Source of the DNA: Anaerolineaceae bacterium
Lineage (GTDB): Bacteria; Chloroflexota; Anaerolineae; Anaerolineales; Villigracilaceae
DNA: 8,095 nt
Direction: 5' to 3'
NCBI GenBank assembly: GCA_009885445.1
Contig: VFKQ01000390.1
Coordinates: 1 to 8,095 of the forward strand
Of this stretch, positions 5,811 to 8,095 are shown in pieces. The position numbers and the translations under genes are program-made. The notes under the pieces were generated by a model. The model did not search any database and was not told the DNA's origin. It saw only the letters and a program-made list of their open reading frames with translations. How positions within the stretch are numbered: position 1 is the stretch's first letter; each line of letters begins with the position of its first letter.

Positions 5811-6932
5811 TCACTTACGCAACCAGCCCGGACAACAGAGCGGGTTGCGGCTTTCGATGGGCCGCATCTCGCCCGAAGCGAGCATCACGACCCACACAGA
5901 GATTGTATCATTTGAGTGGACGACGCTGAACGCCAGAAAGTGCCCGTCGGCAGACCACACTGGCGTTTCGACGATGGCATCGCTGAAGTGAGTCACTTGC
6001 ATGATCGCGCCGCTGGCAATATCCACAATATAAATATTGCTGAGCAATGCGCTGGCTGATTGTTCGACGTCTGCGCCATTTGGATTATCACGTCCGACGA
6101 AAGCCAGCCGCGTCGAGTCGTCGCTCCACGTTGCGGCGTAACCATGTCCGCTGTCGGCGGGCGCGAGCAGACGGGGGTTGGTCCCAGCTGAATCCATCAC
6201 CCACAACTCGCCCAGCGGAAAAGGCGTGGCTGAGTCGGGCATTCTAATGAAGGCGATGTGCCGTCCATTCGGTGACCAGCGCGCGAAGGTGATGATGTTG
6301 TGCGCGTCGCTGTGCAATTGCCAGGTGCGACTCAAAGTGGAGGACCCGGCCCATAGTTCAGAGCCCAGCCCAAGCCCGCGTGAGAACGTGAAGGTGAGAG
6401 TCAGGCCGTCGGGGGCGGAGTCCATGTCGTAGGTCTGCGCAGGCAGGAGAGTCTGAGTCGAGTCTCTGTTTGGAGCAACCCGCATCACGCGCGCGTCCCC
6501 GAGCGCATCGACGCGCAGATATAAATTTGACTGCGCGTCCCAGGTGAGGAAGTGACTGTCTACATCTGTGAATGGAGTTTGCGCCGCGTCGGAGTTAACA
6601 TCCAAAATTTGCACGAGCGGACCGTTGTCACATTGCATTTCGAGCGCGAGGAATTGTCCGCGCGGCGCGGGGTAAGTTTGAGTCAGCGGGCAGGGGAGTT
6701 GCAGGGGAAATTCGTTTTCGAGATTCAGAGAATTTGAGAATTGGAGGATTGAGGAGGAAGCGAAATCGAAAACGAAAAGGGAGGATGTTGTTGAGAGGGG
6801 AGGCAGAGGTGTGGGAGTGGCGCAAGCGGTGAGGATAAAGATGAAAGATGAAAGATGAAAGATGAATTTCTTGCAAAACAGATTCGATGCGGGGTTGAAA
6901 TTTGGCATTGCATGATTATACGAGAAATGCAA
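5811..6932 (-). CDS. Beta-propeller (WD40-like/TolB-type) lipoprotein
   Basis: Exported lipoprotein, 373 residues from the TTG at 6932, or 365 from the ATG at 6908, which I prefer: MPNFNPASNLFCKKF... still precedes a hydrophobic core (FIFHLSSFIFILTAC) with the lipobox LTAC and lipidated Cys37 (numbering from TTG). A short Thr/Pro stretch follows, then a beta-propeller with PD40/TolB-type blades: ARWSPNGRHIAFIR (217-230), ATWSDDSTRLAFVGRD (267-282) and PVWSADGHFLAFSVV (324-338), preceded by more degenerate blades from about residue 51. Such propellers bind proteins or ligands and rarely have enzymatic activity. The C-terminus ends in NPLCCPGWLRK. The signal-peptide region is encoded by a 7-bp tandem repeat, so copy-number change would shift the frame. 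It is the first gene of the minus-strand block and diverges from surE. Confidence 0.85.
   Translation of the reverse strand: MHFSYNHAMPNFNPASNLFCKKFIFHLSSFIFILTACATPTPLPPLSTTSSLFVFDFASSSILQFSNSLNLENEFPLQLPCPLTQTYPAPRGQFLALEMQCDNGPLVQILDVNSDAAQTPFTDVDSHFLTWDAQSNLYLRVDALGDARVMRVAPNRDSTQTLLPAQTYDMDSAPDGLTLTFTFSRGLGLGSELWAGSSTLSRTWQLHSDAHNIITFARWSPNGRHIAFIRMPDSATPFPLGELWVMDSAGTNPRLLAPADSGHGYAATWSDDSTRLAFVGRDNPNGADVEQSASALLSNIYIVDIASGAIMQVTHFSDAIVETPVWSADGHFLAFSVVHSNDTISVWVVMLASGEMRPIESRNPLCCPGWLRK
6834..6868. repeat. Heptanucleotide repeat inside a signal-peptide coding region
   Basis: Five 7-bp units on the plus strand: GATAAAG (6834-6840), ATGAAAG three times exactly (6841-6861), then ATGAATT (6862-6868). 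Read on the minus strand they encode the hydrophobic part KFIFHLSSFIF of the propeller lipoprotein. Because 7 is not a multiple of 3, gain or loss of one unit breaks the reading frame. Confidence 0.8.
6915..6920 (-). promoter_or_regulatory. Candidate -10 box for the propeller lipoprotein (leaderless)
   Basis: The minus strand reads TATAAT at 6920-6915, then six bases (CATGCA), then the ATG at 6908. A -10 box this close would start transcription at or next to the ATG, giving a leaderless message. No good -35 is found 17 bp upstream. The absence of a Shine-Dalgarno sequence fits this reading. It would make the TTG at 6932 an upstream false start. Confidence 0.4.
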
Positions 6933-6936
6933 CGGT

Positions 6937-6942
6937 TATAAT
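6937..6942 (+). promoter_or_regulatory. Candidate -10 box for surE
   Basis: TATAAT on the plus strand at 6937-6942, 58 bases before the surE ATG. The expected -35 position (about 6914-6919) reads GATTAT, a poor match. The site is separated from the start codon by the TATCTCG heptamer array, which would form most of the 5' leader. Confidence 0.35.
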
Positions 6943-6947
6943 CAGCG

Positions 6948-6982
6948 TATCTCATATCTCGTATCTCGTATCTCGTATCTCG
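6948..6982. repeat. TATCTCG heptamer array upstream of surE
   Basis: Five contiguous 7-bp units: TATCTCA (6948-6954), then TATCTCG four times (6955-6982). The array ends 18 nt before the surE ATG and lies between a possible -10 box and the start codon, so copy number would alter leader length. Function unknown. Confidence 0.8.
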
Positions 6983-7000
6983 CAACTCGGAACCCCTCCC

Positions 7001-7765
7001 ATGCATATTCTCGTAACCAACGACGACGGCGTGACCGCGCCCGGCCTTTTGGCGCTGGCAACTGAAATGCGCAAACTCGGCAAAGTGACAGTGCTCGCGC
7101 CCGACCGCAACTGGTCGGCTTCGGGACATGTGAAGACGCTCGAACGTCCATTGCGCGTGAAAGAAACTTTTCTCGCGGACGGTTCGCCCGCTTTCACGTC
7201 CGACGGCGCACCGTCAGATTGTGTGGCGTTGTGTCTGTTGGGTTATCTCGGCGAGAAAATAGACTTCGTCGTTTCAGGAATTAATCCATACGCAAATCTC
7301 GGCCACGATGTAACTTATTCAGGCACAGTCACCGCCGCGATGGAAGCGACGATTGATAATATTCCCGCGCTGGCGTTTTCGCTCGATTCAAAAGAGGGAC
7401 AGGTGGGTCCGCTAGATTACGCGCCCGCCGCATCAGTGGCGCGACGAATCACGGAGCGCGTTTTGGCCGAGGGACTGCCCAAGGGCGTGCTGTTAAATGT
7501 AAACATTCCTTATTTGCCCGCCGACGAAATTAAAGGAGTCAAGATCACGCGCCAGGGACTGCGCGTCTATCGCGACCGTCTCGACCGCCGACTCGACCCG
7601 CGCGGAAAACCATATTTTTGGATCGGCGGCGACTCTCCTACCGGCGTCGACGAACCCGACACCGACTTCGGCGTCATGCTGGCGGGCTATGTCTCGATCA
7701 CGCCGTTGCAATTGGACTTGACGGCGTATCAGTCGATGGATGGATTGAGGAAGTGGGCGTGGTAA
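7001..7765 (+). CDS. surE: 5'/3'-nucleotidase SurE
   Basis: Metal-dependent nucleoside monophosphate phosphatase (SurE family), which dephosphorylates 5'- and 3'-nucleotides in the cytoplasm and is linked to stress and stationary-phase survival. 254 residues, the usual length. The family signature sits at the N-terminus: MHILVTNDDG with Asp8 and Asp9, then APDRNWSASG with Ser39, and VSGINPYANLG with Asn95. These are the metal-binding positions of the family (Asp8, Asp9, Ser39 and an Asn near 92-95). GHDVTYSGTVTAAMEA follows as expected. The ATG at 7001 is chosen because the family begins exactly at M-x-ILVTNDDG; the open frame extends upstream to a TTG at 6902, but that part is encoded by the heptamer array and is not conserved protein. 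No Shine-Dalgarno sequence is visible. It diverges from the lipoprotein block and is followed by a T-run and an inverted repeat. Confidence 0.95.
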   Translation: MHILVTNDDGVTAPGLLALATEMRKLGKVTVLAPDRNWSASGHVKTLERPLRVKETFLADGSPAFTSDGAPSDCVALCLLGYLGEKIDFVVSGINPYANLGHDVTYSGTVTAAMEATIDNIPALAFSLDSKEGQVGPLDYAPAASVARRITERVLAEGLPKGVLLNVNIPYLPADEIKGVKITRQGLRVYRDRLDRRLDPRGKPYFWIGGDSPTGVDEPDTDFGVMLAGYVSITPLQLDLTAYQSMDGLRKWAW

Positions 7766-7776
7766 TAATTTTTTTT

Positions 7777-7842
7777 GCCACGGATTACACAGATTGGCAC
7801 GGATTTTTTATCTGTGCGCGAAGCGTCCGTGAAATCCGTGGC
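7777..7842. repeat. CCACGGAT-type inverted repeat downstream of surE
   Basis: GCCACGGATT (7777-7786) is matched exactly by AATCCGTGGC (7833-7842). Inside, CACAGAT (7788-7794) pairs with ATCTGTG (7810-7816), and CACGGAT at 7799-7805 repeats the outer core in direct orientation. A run of T precedes it (7769-7776). After it, CTTTGTGTACTTTGTGTCC (7851-7869) is a 10-bp direct repeat leading to CTTCGTGGT. It lies in the 130-nt gap between surE and the alkyltransferase-like gene and resembles the 5015-5084 element. A dispersed intergenic repeat is likely, perhaps also a processing or termination site. Confidence 0.7.
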
Positions 7843-7878
7843 TAGAATTTCCTTTGTGTACTTTGTGTCCTTCGTGGT

Positions 7879-7884
7879 AAAGGA
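7879..7884 (+). promoter_or_regulatory. Ribosome binding site of the alkyltransferase-like gene
   Basis: AAAGGA, 11 nt before the ATG at 7896. It is the only clear Shine-Dalgarno sequence before an annotated ATG start in the window and supports this start. Confidence 0.55.
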
Positions 7885-7895
7885 TTTTTATTATT

Positions 7896-8095
7896 ATGCC
7901 AGCCTTCACATCTCATCCCAATCAACAAGCCTTTTACGTACTCGTTTGGGACATGGTCCGCCAAATCCCGCGCGGACGTGTTGCCACGTACGGGCAGGTT
8001 GCGTTGATGCTTCCCGTCCCGATGGGCGTAGAGATTGAAGCCTACCGCGCTTTCGGTCCGCGTTGGGTGGGTGGCGCGATGGCAAACTGTCCCGA
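7896..8095 (+). CDS. MGMT/alkyltransferase-like (ATL) DNA-binding protein (partial, 5' end)
   Basis: The first 66 residues of a protein cut by the window edge: MPAFTSHPNQQAFY, then VWDMVRQIPRGRVATYGQVA, the helix-turn-helix region of the O6-alkylguanine-DNA alkyltransferase (MGMT/Ada C-terminal) family. It continues VPMGVEIEAYRAFGPRWVGGAMANCP. The insert between GQVA and VGGAM (about 20 residues with YRAFGPRW) is longer than in classical Ogt/MGMT and matches an MGMT-like subfamily I recall from Chloroflexota. The active-site motif (PCHR in true methyltransferases, PWHR or PWQR in alkyltransferase-like proteins) lies beyond the window, so transferase versus lesion-binding ATL cannot be settled here. 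If it is an ATL, it would flag O6-alkylguanine for nucleotide excision repair. Confidence 0.85.
   Translation, partial: MPAFTSHPNQQAFYVLVWDMVRQIPRGRVATYGQVALMLPVPMGVEIEAYRAFGPRWVGGAMANCP

Noticed and set aside
5557..5991. Plus-strand 144-codon open frame across two lipoprotein genes
   Set aside because: It is antisense of the Thr/Pro stalk and of the propeller C-terminus, with VGVGV-type composition and no domain.
6902..7000. TTG start at 6902 giving SurE 33 extra residues
   Set aside because: The extension is encoded by the heptamer array and promoter region; SurE proteins start at M-x-ILVTNDDG, which is the ATG at 7001.
7850..7878. Intrinsic terminator or riboswitch before the alkyltransferase-like gene
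   Set aside because: The sequence is a direct repeat (CTTTGTGTNC type) without a stable stem and U-run, and no known riboswitch core is visible.

Overview
The window looks like a chromosomal segment of a free-living bacterium, most likely a member of the Chloroflexota (Anaerolineae-like). This is inferred from protein style (Thr/Pro-rich extracellular linkers, several lipoproteins, a membrane-anchored Cas4-like nuclease, an alkyltransferase-like protein of a form I associate with that phylum), from mostly weak Shine-Dalgarno sequences, and from the abundance of short palindromic and short-period tandem repeats between genes. No rRNA, tRNA, CRISPR array, transposase or phage gene is visible.

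Layout, left to right. (1) 3-152 (+): the last 49 residues of a protein ending in a transmembrane helix. (2) 256-771 (+): a 171-residue PD-(D/E)XK nuclease of the Cas4/Dna2 type with an N-terminal membrane anchor. (3) 778-878: a 101-nt imperfect palindrome built of four small hairpins, with compensatory base changes between its halves. (4) 889-2388 (+): a polytopic glycosyltransferase of the PMT/ArnT (GT39-like) type, followed by a strong hairpin terminator at 2398-2431. (5) A minus-strand block, transcribed from about 6908 down to 2432: a beta-propeller lipoprotein (6908/6932-5811), a small Thr/Pro-rich lipoprotein (5801-5100) and a large secreted M23 metallopeptidase with a golvesin-like domain and two GerMN-like domains on Thr/Pro stalks (5020-2432). 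The first two are only 9 nt apart. The third follows after 79 nt that hold an inverted repeat. (6) 7001-7765 (+): surE, divergent from the minus-strand block. (7) 7777-7842: an inverted repeat. (8) 7896-8095 (+): the start of an MGMT/alkyltransferase-like gene, cut by the window edge.

Functionally, the minus-strand block looks like a cell-envelope/secretion cluster: two surface lipoproteins plus a secreted peptidoglycan-type hydrolase. The glycosyltransferase is also an envelope gene. The nuclease, SurE nucleotidase and alkyltransferase-like protein concern nucleic acids or nucleotides and show no obvious joint pathway. The most distinctive content is non-coding: several classes of intergenic repeat (four-hairpin palindrome, GC-rich palindromic terminator, CCACGGAT-type inverted repeats, and 7- or 8-bp tandem repeats placed just before or inside the 5' ends of genes), and the domain architecture of the M23 protein.
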